In this document: positions 56,810 to 63,877 of the stretch, in pieces
Layout: each line of letters begins with the position of its first letter
How positions within the stretch are numbered: position 1 is the first letter of the stretch
NCBI RefSeq assembly: GCF_014636295.1
Contig: NZ_BMEC01000007.1
Span: forward strand, 1 to 64,000
Direction: 5' to 3'
From: Marivirga lumbricoides
GTDB taxonomy: Bacteria > Bacteroidota > Bacteroidia > Cytophagales > Cyclobacteriaceae
DNA length: 64,000 nt
Made by a program: the position numbers and the translations under genes
The notes under the pieces: model-generated
Databases searched by the model: none
Told to the model about the DNA's origin: nothing
The model's input: only the letters and a program-made list of their open reading frames with translations

Positions 56810-56842
56810 GGGATGACTAACTCTCGTTTGCCCAGAGGGGAG

Positions 56843-57078
56843 CCGATGGCGCAAGGAAGATTTTCTAAATCATCTCGTTTTAACTTCTTAAGTAATGCAT
56901 AGAAACTGAGGAGGGTATTATTGCATTGCAAATGCTGAAATTAAGGAGTCCTGTTTGCAAACCAGGACTAGAAACATAGTGGTAGAAAAGCACCACATCT
57001 TTTCTCCAGAAGTCTTTACCTTTTTCCAAAACCAAAGCATCTTTTTCAGCTGATAGCCGCTTTAAAATGTCAGACATT
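56843..57078 (+). repeat. Composite repeat block 1 with hairpins H1 and H2
   Basis: A block shared in large parts with those at 59650-59825, 59938-60076 and 61064-61256. It contains H1, GCATT and AATGC arms around GCA (56923-56935), H2 with AGTCCTG and CCAGGACT arms (56947-56969), and a further mini-palindrome AATGTC-A-GACATT at 57066-57078. Short antisense frames through it are repeat translations, not genes. Confidence 0.75.
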
Positions 57079-57099
57079 GAAGAGAAATTTATCATTTCA

Positions 57100-57149
57100 T
57101 GTTCTGTGCTCACAGAACATTCTCGAATGGCCTGTGAGCCATAGGCCTT
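57100..57149 (+). repeat. Two-hairpin repeat, copy B
   Basis: Diverged copy: first hairpin with a 2-nt loop, second hairpin with GGCCTGTG and CATAGGCC arms (one G-T wobble). It is followed by a short CCCGGG array, as is copy E. Confidence 0.8.
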
Positions 57150-57168
57150 GGGTAGGAGGGGATAGCCT

Positions 57169-57214
57169 CCCGGGAAAACTTTGTGCTTCCCGGGGTACTT
57201 GTGCTTCCTCCCGG
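57169..57214 (+). repeat. Short CCCGGGA-core array
   Basis: Three GC-rich cores: CCCGGGA (57169-57175), CCCGGG (57189-57194) and CCCGG (57210-57214), spaced about 20-21 bases, in AT-rich surroundings. Intervening sequence (AAAACTTTGTGCTT) is shared with the start of the longer array at 61327, so the two have a common origin, and the longer one has extra units. Confidence 0.7.
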
Positions 57215-57338
57215 CAGGATTATAGTGTTCTTTCCTTTATGTAGAGGGAGTCATAATTTCTCTTATTGATAAATCGCAGGTACATAATTTTTCTTTTGCC
57301 TTTTCAATTAGTTTTTAGTGAATACAATGTTGGCTATT

Positions 57339-58442
57339 TTACTTCAAAGCTTTATTTCTTGCATCTATTGCCTCTTGTGACTCAGGTATCAAAAATGAAA
57401 TTCCTCGATAGACAGTCGCTTGTAAAGAATCAACTGTTGGTCTAAAATTTTCATTGTATTTTTCAAAGGCAGTTTTGTAATCTGAATTGTCTGCCATAGC
57501 ATCTGCCAATGTCGTTGCACCCTGCATAGCAAGCGTAATACCCATGCCAGTCGGAAATGCGGGTGCATAACCAGCATCGCCAATTAGTGCCACTCTACCA
57601 TTCGTCCATTTTGGCATTTTTATTTGGCAGCCCTGGTCAAAATAGAAATTATCGGCATCTTTAATTCGTTCTAAAATTGCGGGAATCTTCCACTCCTCAT
57701 CTTTGAAAGCATCTAACACAATCTTTTTTTGCGCCTCAGTATCTCTAAAATCATAATTTATTTTTTCAGAAGATTTGAACGCTAGAAGTGCATCAGCGAA
57801 TCCTCTATTATAAAAATAAACAGTTCCCATTTTATTGGGTACATTATACACCTGTCCAGTGTTCAATTTCCCGAATTTTTCGTCAACCTGCATAATCGTA
57901 AAATAAAAATTCATGAAATTGGTAAACTGTTCTTCGGGTCCAAAAACTAATCTTCGAACACCAGAATGTAATCCGTCAGCACCAATTAGAAAATCGTAGT
58001 TGCACTTTGTTCCATCTTTAAATGTAACCGAAACGCATTCTTCGTTTTGAGATACTGAAACAATCTGATTGCTAAACTTAAATTCGACATTTTCGGGTAT
58101 AAGGGCATAAATTATTTTTACCAAATCATCTCTCCTTATTTCAATGTCTTCTCCGGGCCTTATGGATATTTCGTCACCCATCATAGTCGCTTCTATTTCT
58201 CCATTGGGGTTTAAGAATTCCATACCCATTGTTGGTAATCTGGCTGCTTTTAACGCCTCAATTATACCCATACGTTGCGCTGTGTCCAATGCATCTCCAC
58301 GTACGTCAATAGGAGTTCCCCCCATTCGTGGTGCAGCACTCAGCTCAACTACTGTTACGTCATAGTTATTGCGATTCATCCAATACGCCATTGTTAAACC
58401 CGCAATACTTGCTCCTGAAATTAATACTGTTTTCTTTGACAT
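57339..58442 (-). CDS. FAD-dependent monooxygenase (TetX/PHBH-like)
   Basis: From the ATG at 58442, which opens KKTVLISGASIAGLTMAYW with the dinucleotide GxGxxG-like loop, the protein has 367 residues; the longer frame to 58514 adds an unlikely leader. The second FAD motif GRVALIGDAGYAPAFPTG lies near 270, with the DG fingerprint (LIGADGLHSGVRR) near 150. These aromatic-hydroxylase-type enzymes insert oxygen into aromatic or drug molecules. It is downstream of a TetR gene on the same strand (102-base gap), suggesting an inducible detoxification pair, but tetracycline is not implied. Confidence 0.88.
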   Translation of the reverse strand: MSKKTVLISGASIAGLTMAYWMNRNNYDVTVVELSAAPRMGGTPIDVRGDALDTAQRMGIIEALKAARLPTMGMEFLNPNGEIEATMMGDEISIRPGEDIEIRRDDLVKIIYALIPENVEFKFSNQIVSVSQNEECVSVTFKDGTKCNYDFLIGADGLHSGVRRLVFGPEEQFTNFMNFYFTIMQVDEKFGKLNTGQVYNVPNKMGTVYFYNRGFADALLAFKSSEKINYDFRDTEAQKKIVLDAFKDEEWKIPAILERIKDADNFYFDQGCQIKMPKWTNGRVALIGDAGYAPAFPTGMGITLAMQGATTLADAMADNSDYKTAFEKYNENFRPTVDSLQATVYRGISFLIPESQEAIDARNKALK

Positions 58443-58544
58443 TTTTATCTTTTTATTTAATACTCTTTTTGTTAGAAACTGATGTTTATCCACTAGCAGC
58501 AACTTCCTTTGCAATGTTTATTAGCTCTTGATTCGCATTAGGAA

Positions 58545-59147
58545 TTAATTCTTCCGAAGAAGACTGTAGATATTATCCCATACTTTTAAGGATTCTATTC
58601 TTATAGTAGAAATCTTATTTAAGAACATCAGGTTTGTGGTTAGCCCATCAGACAAGTACATGAACAGCTTGGCAATGTCAGTACTTTTAAGGGTTGAGGT
58701 TATTTCATTATTACTTTTTGATATATCTATAATTTTTACCCAGGCTTCAGTTTCTTTATTTATTTCTTCATCAATGACTTTCTGAAAATTGGGAATCAAT
58801 CGTAAGGCATCAAATATTAGATAGTAATGATTTTGGTTAAAGTCGGTATTGTCCTTGTCACCGGGTCCTTTTTTATTATTTCCTTCACTAATATTCCTGA
58901 CCCAATTGGTATAGAATTCCTTTAAGGAAGTTGTAGAAAGATCATCATAATCATCAATCTTCATTGAATTGAAAAAACTCATAACCACTTCTTCAAACAC
59001 CTGCTCTTTGCTTGTGAAATAGTGGTAAAATGCTCCTTTAGAAATTCCTGCACTTTCTACAAGTTGTTTCATGGTCACTTCCTTAAAACCTCTTCCTAAG
59101 AAGAGAACTGTTGCCACTTTAATTATATGCTCTTTTGTTTCTGTCAT
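58545..59147 (-). CDS. TetR-family transcriptional regulator
   Basis: A 200-residue regulator: N-terminal helix-turn-helix (about 8-55) with ATVLFLGRGFKEVTMKQLVESAG (in part) and GAFYHYFTSKEQVF, then a helical ligand domain. It is directly upstream of the FAD-monooxygenase gene and probably represses both. An imperfect palindrome and a -7 motif before its start support autoregulation. The inducer is unknown. The pair sits between two blocks of repeats, which suggests an accessory origin. Confidence 0.9.
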   Translation of the reverse strand: MTETKEHIIKVATVLFLGRGFKEVTMKQLVESAGISKGAFYHYFTSKEQVFEEVVMSFFNSMKIDDYDDLSTTSLKEFYTNWVRNISEGNNKKGPGDKDNTDFNQNHYYLIFDALRLIPNFQKVIDEEINKETEAWVKIIDISKSNNEITSTLKSTDIAKLFMYLSDGLTTNLMFLNKISTIRIESLKVWDNIYSLLRKN

Positions 59148-59161
59148 TATTTCAATTATAA

Positions 59162-59175
59162 ACCGACCGTTTGGT
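59162..59175. promoter_or_regulatory. Candidate TetR operator
   Basis: ACCGACCGTTTGGT is an imperfect palindrome (10 of 14 positions symmetric) resembling ACCGACCG-type TetR operators, 14 bases before the TetR start and next to the -7 motif at 59179-59186, so binding would block transcription start. Confidence 0.45.
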
Positions 59176-59178
59176 ATG

Positions 59179-59186
59179 CAAATATA
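59179..59186 (-). promoter_or_regulatory. -7 promoter motif of the tetR-monooxygenase pair
   Basis: The minus strand reads TATATTTG, a TAnnTTTG match, 32 bases before the TetR start codon. The candidate operator covers the expected start of transcription. Confidence 0.5.
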
Positions 59187-59447
59187 TAAATAATATTTTC
59201 CCCAAATATTATTTTCATATTTATTTTATTCAGTCGAAATGGTTTTCGCTTTTTTATTAAAGAAATGTGAGATATAGGTACAATTATTGTTGTCGAACAG
59301 GAATTGTAGCATTGGAAAAATCCGAAAATCGTGAGTTGATTTAGTAGGCCCCGACCCTTTATGCAGAGGAAGCCATTATAAATCAAAAATTAGAGAAACG
59401 ATTCAACTGATGAAGAGGAAACCAGCAATGAAAGACGAACAATCAGT

Positions 59448-59615
59448 ATGGGGAAATACTTTTGGAACATGAGGTGCTTTAAATGGGGTGAAGACGGGTA
59501 CCAACATCAGACTGGCCCCAAACGGGCAAAAAACCAAGTGCGATTATTTATCACTCCAACGAAAGAATATCGTAAATTGAAAGGCAATCGCTACCAGGCT
59601 CGGCATGATGGCTAG
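59448..59615 (+). CDS. Possible 55-residue small protein or gene remnant
   Basis: An ATG-started frame that can be extended upstream without a stop to 59394, reading a basic sequence (QTGPKRAKNQVRLF, PTKEYRKLKGNRYQARHDG). The composition is protein-like, but no family is recognised and no ribosome site is clear. It lies between the TetR control region and repeat block 2, so it could be a fragment of an element that brought the repeats. Confidence 0.3.
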   Translation: MGKYFWNMRCFKWGEDGYQHQTGPKRAKNQVRLFITPTKEYRKLKGNRYQARHDG

Positions 59616-59649
59616 CCTTGACGTTGGGCACTATTTTGTGACTTACTGT

Positions 59650-59825
59650 TATGCAGGCATTATTGCATTGCAAATGCTGAAGTTAAGGAATCCTAGTTGC
59701 AAAGGAGGACTAGAAACATAGTGGTAGAAAAGCACTGCATCTTTTCTCCAAAAGCACGTTACCTTTTAAGGTACAGGCATTGGCAAATTCTATATGAAAT
59801 TGAACAAATGTCCCTTTGGTTTCCA
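59650..59825 (+). repeat. Composite repeat block 2
   Basis: H1 hairpin at 59665-59677 (identical core to block 1) and a decayed H2 at 59689-59711, then a segment (TAGAAACATAGTGGTAGAAA and onward) shared with blocks 1 and 4, and a tail (TATGAAATTGAACA) shared with block 4. It runs directly into two-hairpin copy C. Confidence 0.75.
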
Positions 59826-59877
59826 TGTTCTGTGACTCACAGAACATTGGCTAAAAGGCCTGTGAGCCACAGGCCTT
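59826..59877 (+). repeat. Two-hairpin repeat, copy C
   Basis: Same sequence as copy A in both hairpins: ACT loop in the first (59826-59846) and AGC loop in the second (59855-59877). Confidence 0.85.
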
Positions 59878-59937
59878 GGGAGCAGTGATGGTGTGTATTT
59901 CACATGTTTTTACTAATGCTCGTTAGTCCCGAAGGAA

Positions 59938-60076
59938 TGCCGATGGCGCAACGAGAATTTTCTAAATCATCTCGTTTTAGCTTCTTGAGTAATGCATAGA
60001 AGCTGAGGAGGGTATTATTACATTGCAAATGCTATGATTAAGGAGTCTTCGTTGCAAACGAAGACTAGAGATGTCA
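59938..60076 (+). repeat. Composite repeat block 3
   Basis: Shares its first 80 bases with block 1 (from GCCGATGGCGCAA). H1 is CATT/AATG around GCA (60021-60031). H2 is a perfect 10-bp hairpin, AGTCTTCGTT and AACGAAGACT around GCA (60044-60066). It ends in the ATGTCAGACAT palindrome, also present at the end of block 1. Confidence 0.75.
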
Positions 60077-60172
60077 GACATTTGCTTTTGAGTGAGGAAA
60101 AAAGTATCGTTGAGAGAAGGATTATAAAATCAAATAATTAATATTGAGATTGTTACCACAAATATTTTTTAT

Positions 60173-60922
60173 ATGAAACATATACTTTTAGCTATAAGCT
60201 TATCAATTATTAGTTTTAACTCTTTTTCCCAAACCAGAGATTTAAATGTTAGTATGTACAACTTCGCAAACCTCTGGCAAACAGACTCTATAATCGATCT
60301 GTATTCAGGCTTGAAGGTAAAAAAGATGGAACCTATTGGTTTTTTTGGAGATAAATACCAAAGATTTTATGTTCATTTTATTTCCGTAATAAAGAATCAG
60401 CAAAACCCAAATGAATATCTAGTCTACGGCAAGAATAAGTTAAAAGATAATATAAGCGAGATAATGGGTTCATTAAAAATTAGTAAAGCCTCTATTTATG
60501 ATTTCAAAGAAATTGACTCTATTGAGCAAGGGATTTTGAAAGGTACTTATATTTTATTTGAAGATAATTCTAAAGCAGGAACTGGGAAATTTTATGGGAA
60601 ATTCGAAACTGAGTTCATGATAATTAATGATAATATTTATTATAGCTCCATATATTTAAGTGCAGATGGTTTCCTAAACAATCAATTTCAAGGTGTTTGG
60701 TCTAGCTATTCTTCAGGGAAAAACTATACTTGTAACTGGGGTGACTATAGAATTCCCGATTCCGGTGATCTTGATAATGGTGCTGGAGAATTTAGTGTAA
60801 ATGAAAAATATTACGCTAATGGCTGGAGGTCTTTTGAAACTTCAAAAGGTTATGGCATGAATGCAACCAGAGAAGAAATAGAAAAAGCTCGAGATGAAGA
60901 AAATAAGGAATGGTGGGAGTAA
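60173..60922 (+). CDS. Secreted hypothetical protein
   Basis: A 249-residue protein with a signal peptide (HILLAISLSIISFNSFS, then QTRD). The mature protein has a regular beta-strand pattern with WGDYRIPDSGDLDNGAGEFS (split) near 200 and a charged C-terminal helix. No family is recognised. It is flanked on both sides by repeat blocks and has lower GC than most of the window, consistent with acquired DNA. The function is unknown. Confidence 0.6.
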   Translation: MKHILLAISLSIISFNSFSQTRDLNVSMYNFANLWQTDSIIDLYSGLKVKKMEPIGFFGDKYQRFYVHFISVIKNQQNPNEYLVYGKNKLKDNISEIMGSLKISKASIYDFKEIDSIEQGILKGTYILFEDNSKAGTGKFYGKFETEFMIINDNIYYSSIYLSADGFLNNQFQGVWSSYSSGKNYTCNWGDYRIPDSGDLDNGAGEFSVNEKYYANGWRSFETSKGYGMNATREEIEKARDEENKEWWE

Positions 60923-61012
60923 TTATAATTAACGCTAATGATAGATCAAATTAGTGCTTAATTAAAGATACTTTTAAATGGTCCTGTTGAATTTAAACCT
61001 CTCTTTTTTCCC

Positions 61013-61063
61013 TGTTCTGTGGCTCACAGAACATTTCCGATAGGCCCGTGAGTCACAGGCCTT
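61013..61063 (+). repeat. Two-hairpin repeat, copy D
   Basis: First hairpin perfect with a GCT loop (61013-61033); second hairpin AGGCCCGTG/CACAGGCCT around AGT with one mismatch (61042-61062). Confidence 0.8.
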
Positions 61064-61256
61064 GGTAATGCATAGAAACTGAGGAGGTATTAATGCATTG
61101 CAAATGCTATGATTAAGGAGTCTTCGTTGCAAACCAGGACTAGAAACATAGTGGTAGAAAAGCACCGCATCTTTTCTCCAAAAGCACGTTACCTTTTAAA
61201 GGAACAGACATTGGCAAATTCTATATGAAATTGAACACATGTCCCTTTGGTTTCCA
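61064..61256 (+). repeat. Composite repeat block 4 with a chimeric hairpin
   Basis: H1 is GCATT/AATGC around GCA (61095-61107). H2 (61119-61141) has the left arm AGTCTTCGTT of block 3 but the right arm AACCAGGACT of block 1, so it no longer pairs well. The rest matches block 2. It runs into copy E. Confidence 0.75.
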
Positions 61257-61308
61257 TGTTCTGTGGCTCACAGAACATTGGCTAAAAGGCCTGTGAGCCA
61301 CAGGCCTT
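61257..61308 (+). repeat. Two-hairpin repeat, copy E
   Basis: Both hairpins perfect: TGTTCTGTG/CACAGAACA around GCT (61257-61277), and AAGGCCTGTG/CACAGGCCTT around AGC (61286-61308). The cores CTGTGGCTCACAG and CTGTGAGCCACAG are exact reverse complements. It leads into the long CCCGGGA array. Confidence 0.85.
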
Positions 61309-61326
61309 GGGTAGGTAGGATGCCTT

Positions 61327-61526
61327 CCTGGAAAACTTTGTGCTTCCCGGAGCACTTGTGACGCTTCCTGCCAGGATTTGAAGGCTCCCCGGGAGTCAGG
61401 AGCCTACTAAATTCATCCGGGAAGGGTTCTTCTTCTCCCGGGAGCGGTACCAATTTACCCTGGAAGCCAGCTAACTGACCCGGGACAGGTAAAATTGAAC
61501 CGGGAGACCTTCCATCTAGCCCGGGA
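61327..61526 (+). repeat. CCCGGGA-core array with about 21-bp spacing
   Basis: Ten GC-rich cores related to CCCGGGA end at 61332, 61351, 61376, 61394, 61422, 61443, 61464, 61485, 61505 and 61526. Spacing is irregular in the first half (19, 25, 18, 28) and 21, 21, 21, 20, 21 in the second. The roughly 14-bp intervals between cores are not alike. No frame stays open through it, so it is not coding. Its start is homologous to the short array at 57169. Confidence 0.75.
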
Positions 61527-61598
61527 ACGCTTTTTAATGCTTTAACAAGTTGACATATTAAGTTTTCTGCTTAACACAGCCTTTTTCAGCTAAATGTT

Positions 61599-61620
61599 AT
61601 ACCCAAGCTTGGGTATTTTT
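61599..61620 (+). terminator. Perfect palindrome plus T-run, intrinsic terminator-like
   Basis: ATACCCAAG and CTTGGGTAT (61599-61616) form a perfect palindrome, followed by TTTT. It points rightward and lies 70 bases after the array, so a transcript through the array would end here, 100 bases before the ATPase gene. Confidence 0.65.
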
Positions 61621-61721
61621 CTGTGCTTTTCGATGAATGAATAGGATTTGATGAGGGGAGGGTTTATTTTATGGGTATAAATGAGATAGTGTCAAAATTG
61701 TATATAATAATTATATAGATT

Positions 61722-63728
61722 ATGGAAAGAACAAAAGAGAAGACTTACCCAGGATATAATCCACAGACTAAATTTGACCACTTTGATGAAGAGGAGAAAA
61801 AAATCATAGCAAAATTTGCAGGTGAATGGTATGTGACCAATGGCGGAGGAATTTTTAATTTAGGAACAACAAGTGAATATAAATACTTTCTAATTAAACC
61901 GCCAGATAATTATAAAGAACTGTTTAATATTGAATTAGAGATAATTGTAATTTTTAGTAATTATTCCACATTTGAGACGCGGTCTTTAGATGCCATAAGT
62001 TTCATCGAAAAAAGATATCAAAACTTAAGACTAGAAAAACTTTGTGCTGTCATTATAAGTAAGGATGAAAGTATTGTGGGAAGGATTAATGACCTAGTAA
62101 AAAATGATCAAGAATCACAATTAATAGTACCGTTCCACTTCGAGGAATTACTTGACAATCCAGATTCCTATTTAATTAGAAACAGGTTTAAATCTCACTT
62201 CTACACAAGAGATTTATTTGCCTTTGAATCACCATTAAAAAAAGATTTATACTTTTTTGGGAGAAATGATCTTGTCCATAAACTTGTTAATAGACATCGG
62301 TCAAATGAAAATTCAGCAATTTTCGGATTAAGAAAAACTGGGAAAACATCAATAGTTTTTGGTATCAAAAGAATTTTAGATACTATAAACGAACGATTCT
62401 GCTTTATAGATTGTCAAAATCCTGCTTTACATAAGAGAAACTGGAATAAAGCTTTATGGTATGTTATTGATCAATTATATGAACAGAATACTTTAAAGTA
62501 TAAAAAAAGGAGAGAAGCTGAATATACAGAAACTGATGCTCCAATATATTTCGAAGAAGCATTAAAGCACTTTAAAATAATTAGTAAAAGTTCTTCCTGC
62601 CTAGTCGTTTTCGATGAAATCGAAAATATCACTTTTGGGACTGCACCAACAGAACATTGGACAAAAGAATTAGATTTTGTGTTTTTCTGGCAGACAATAC
62701 GATCTACCTTCCAAAAACATAATAAGCTATTTTCTTATTTGATAATCGGTACCAATCCAATGTGCCTAGAAAAATCATCCATTAATGGTAAGGACAATCC
62801 AATTTTTAACCAGATATACTTTGAATATGTTCCAAACTTCGATGTTCCCCAAACTAGGGAAATGGTGAGAAAGCTTGGTAGAATAATGGGACTAAAATTT
62901 GATGAAACCATTTTTGCGAAACTCACAGAGGACTTCGGTGGTCATCCGTTTTTAATTAGGCATGTATGTAGTATTATTAATAAAATATGCTCAGAAACTA
63001 GACCGATTAGAGTTGATAGAACTATTTATAATCAAGCGGTAAAAAAGTTCAATTTGGAGAATGCACATTATATTGATATGATTCTAAATGTGCTGAAAGA
63101 ATATTATCAAAGTGAATTTGATATGCTAAAATATATAGCCTTAGATGATCTCGATACCTTCAACGAGTTAGCAGAATTATCTCCAGAATTTACTAATCAC
63201 TTAATTGGGTATAAAATTTTAGATAAAATTAATGGAAGTTATTCCTTTAGAATTGAGGCTGTCAAAGACTATCTTTTAAATCGCCATAAATATGAGAAAG
63301 CCTTAGATTCAAGTGAAGACAGAAGAAAAGAAATATCAGAAAGAAGAAACCGAATTGAATTAAAGCTTAGAAAAATTGTCAGAACTCAACTTTTAGCTGT
63401 AAAAGGTAAAAGTGAAGCTACTCAAATATTTCTTAGCGTTCTAGGAGATCCTAGAAAGACTAGTTACCAAGGACTCAAATATGCTGATTTATTTGACTCT
63501 AATAAATCTGAAATATATTTTGAAGATATTAGAAAGATAATAATCAAATATTACGAAATATTTAAAAACATCTTCGGATCCGATAAAGATGACTTCAACA
63601 ATAAAATGACTATTATAAATAAATATAGATCTGATGCTCATGCTAAAAAGGTAACTAGAGAAGAAATGGAAGTTTTTAGGATTTCAATCTCTTACATTGA
63701 AGATAAAATTTCAGATTTTCTGGAATAA
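61722..63728 (+). CDS. P-loop ATPase with C-terminal HEPN-like domain, candidate defence protein
   Basis: A 668-residue soluble protein in three parts. Residues about 20-165 form an alpha/beta domain I do not recognise, possibly nuclease-like or sensory. Residues about 175-420 are a P-loop ATPase: Walker A FGLRKTGKTS (201-210), Walker B CLVVFDEIE (293-301), a sensor-like GTNP (343-346) and FGGHPFLIR (405-413), of the archaeal-ATPase/STAND type. Residues about 540-668 are helical and carry YRSDAHA (Arg636, His640), close to the HEPN/Swt1-type R-xx-H site. Such ATPase-HEPN fusions often act in phage defence as abortive RNases. It has no close partner gene. Confidence 0.7.
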   Translation: MERTKEKTYPGYNPQTKFDHFDEEEKKIIAKFAGEWYVTNGGGIFNLGTTSEYKYFLIKPPDNYKELFNIELEIIVIFSNYSTFETRSLDAISFIEKRYQNLRLEKLCAVIISKDESIVGRINDLVKNDQESQLIVPFHFEELLDNPDSYLIRNRFKSHFYTRDLFAFESPLKKDLYFFGRNDLVHKLVNRHRSNENSAIFGLRKTGKTSIVFGIKRILDTINERFCFIDCQNPALHKRNWNKALWYVIDQLYEQNTLKYKKRREAEYTETDAPIYFEEALKHFKIISKSSSCLVVFDEIENITFGTAPTEHWTKELDFVFFWQTIRSTFQKHNKLFSYLIIGTNPMCLEKSSINGKDNPIFNQIYFEYVPNFDVPQTREMVRKLGRIMGLKFDETIFAKLTEDFGGHPFLIRHVCSIINKICSETRPIRVDRTIYNQAVKKFNLENAHYIDMILNVLKEYYQSEFDMLKYIALDDLDTFNELAELSPEFTNHLIGYKILDKINGSYSFRIEAVKDYLLNRHKYEKALDSSEDRRKEISERRNRIELKLRKIVRTQLLAVKGKSEATQIFLSVLGDPRKTSYQGLKYADLFDSNKSEIYFEDIRKIIIKYYEIFKNIFGSDKDDFNNKMTIINKYRSDAHAKKVTREEMEVFRISISYIEDKISDFLE

Positions 63729-63877
63729 TGACTATCCACAATAATAATTATAGCCATTGGGCAGAATGTACTAAAGTTGAGAATGATTACATTTAAGAAA
63801 ATATGTGGAGGTTTTGCAGTTTAGAGCTTTGATGTGCCCCAGTCTACACATTCTTATCATGAAAATTAACCTAAACC

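Larger units (their letters stand above)
59187..60172. other. Repeat-rich non-coding stretch
   Basis: About 1 kb with no sure gene. It holds the possible small frame at 59448-59615, repeat block 2 with its two-hairpin copy C, and repeat block 3 (59938-60076). The first 200 bases are AT-rich and featureless. Confidence 0.6.
60923..61721. other. Repeat-rich non-coding stretch before the ATPase gene
   Basis: About 800 bases holding, in order, two-hairpin copy D, repeat block 4, copy E, the long CCCGGGA array and a terminator-like palindrome. Short minus-strand frames here are translations of repeats. The last 100 bases before the ATPase gene are AT-rich with no clear consensus promoter. Confidence 0.6.

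Noticed and set aside
56880-57113. Minus-strand frame over repeat block 1 (and a similar one at 60974-61165)
   Set aside because: The same peptide pattern (HYVSSPGLQ) arises from each repeat block; it is a translation of repeats.
57339-58442. Calling the monooxygenase a tetracycline-inactivating TetX
   Set aside because: The FAD motifs place it in the broad aromatic hydroxylase group only; nothing in the sequence fixes the substrate.
61268-61453. Minus-strand frame rich in PGE over the array
   Set aside because: It covers only part of the array and starts within copy E of the repeats; codons follow the palindromes, and no stop-free frame spans the array.
61327-61526. The CCCGGGA array as a CRISPR array
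   Set aside because: Cores are only about 7 bp, spacing is too short and irregular at one end, there is no leader and no cas gene in the window.
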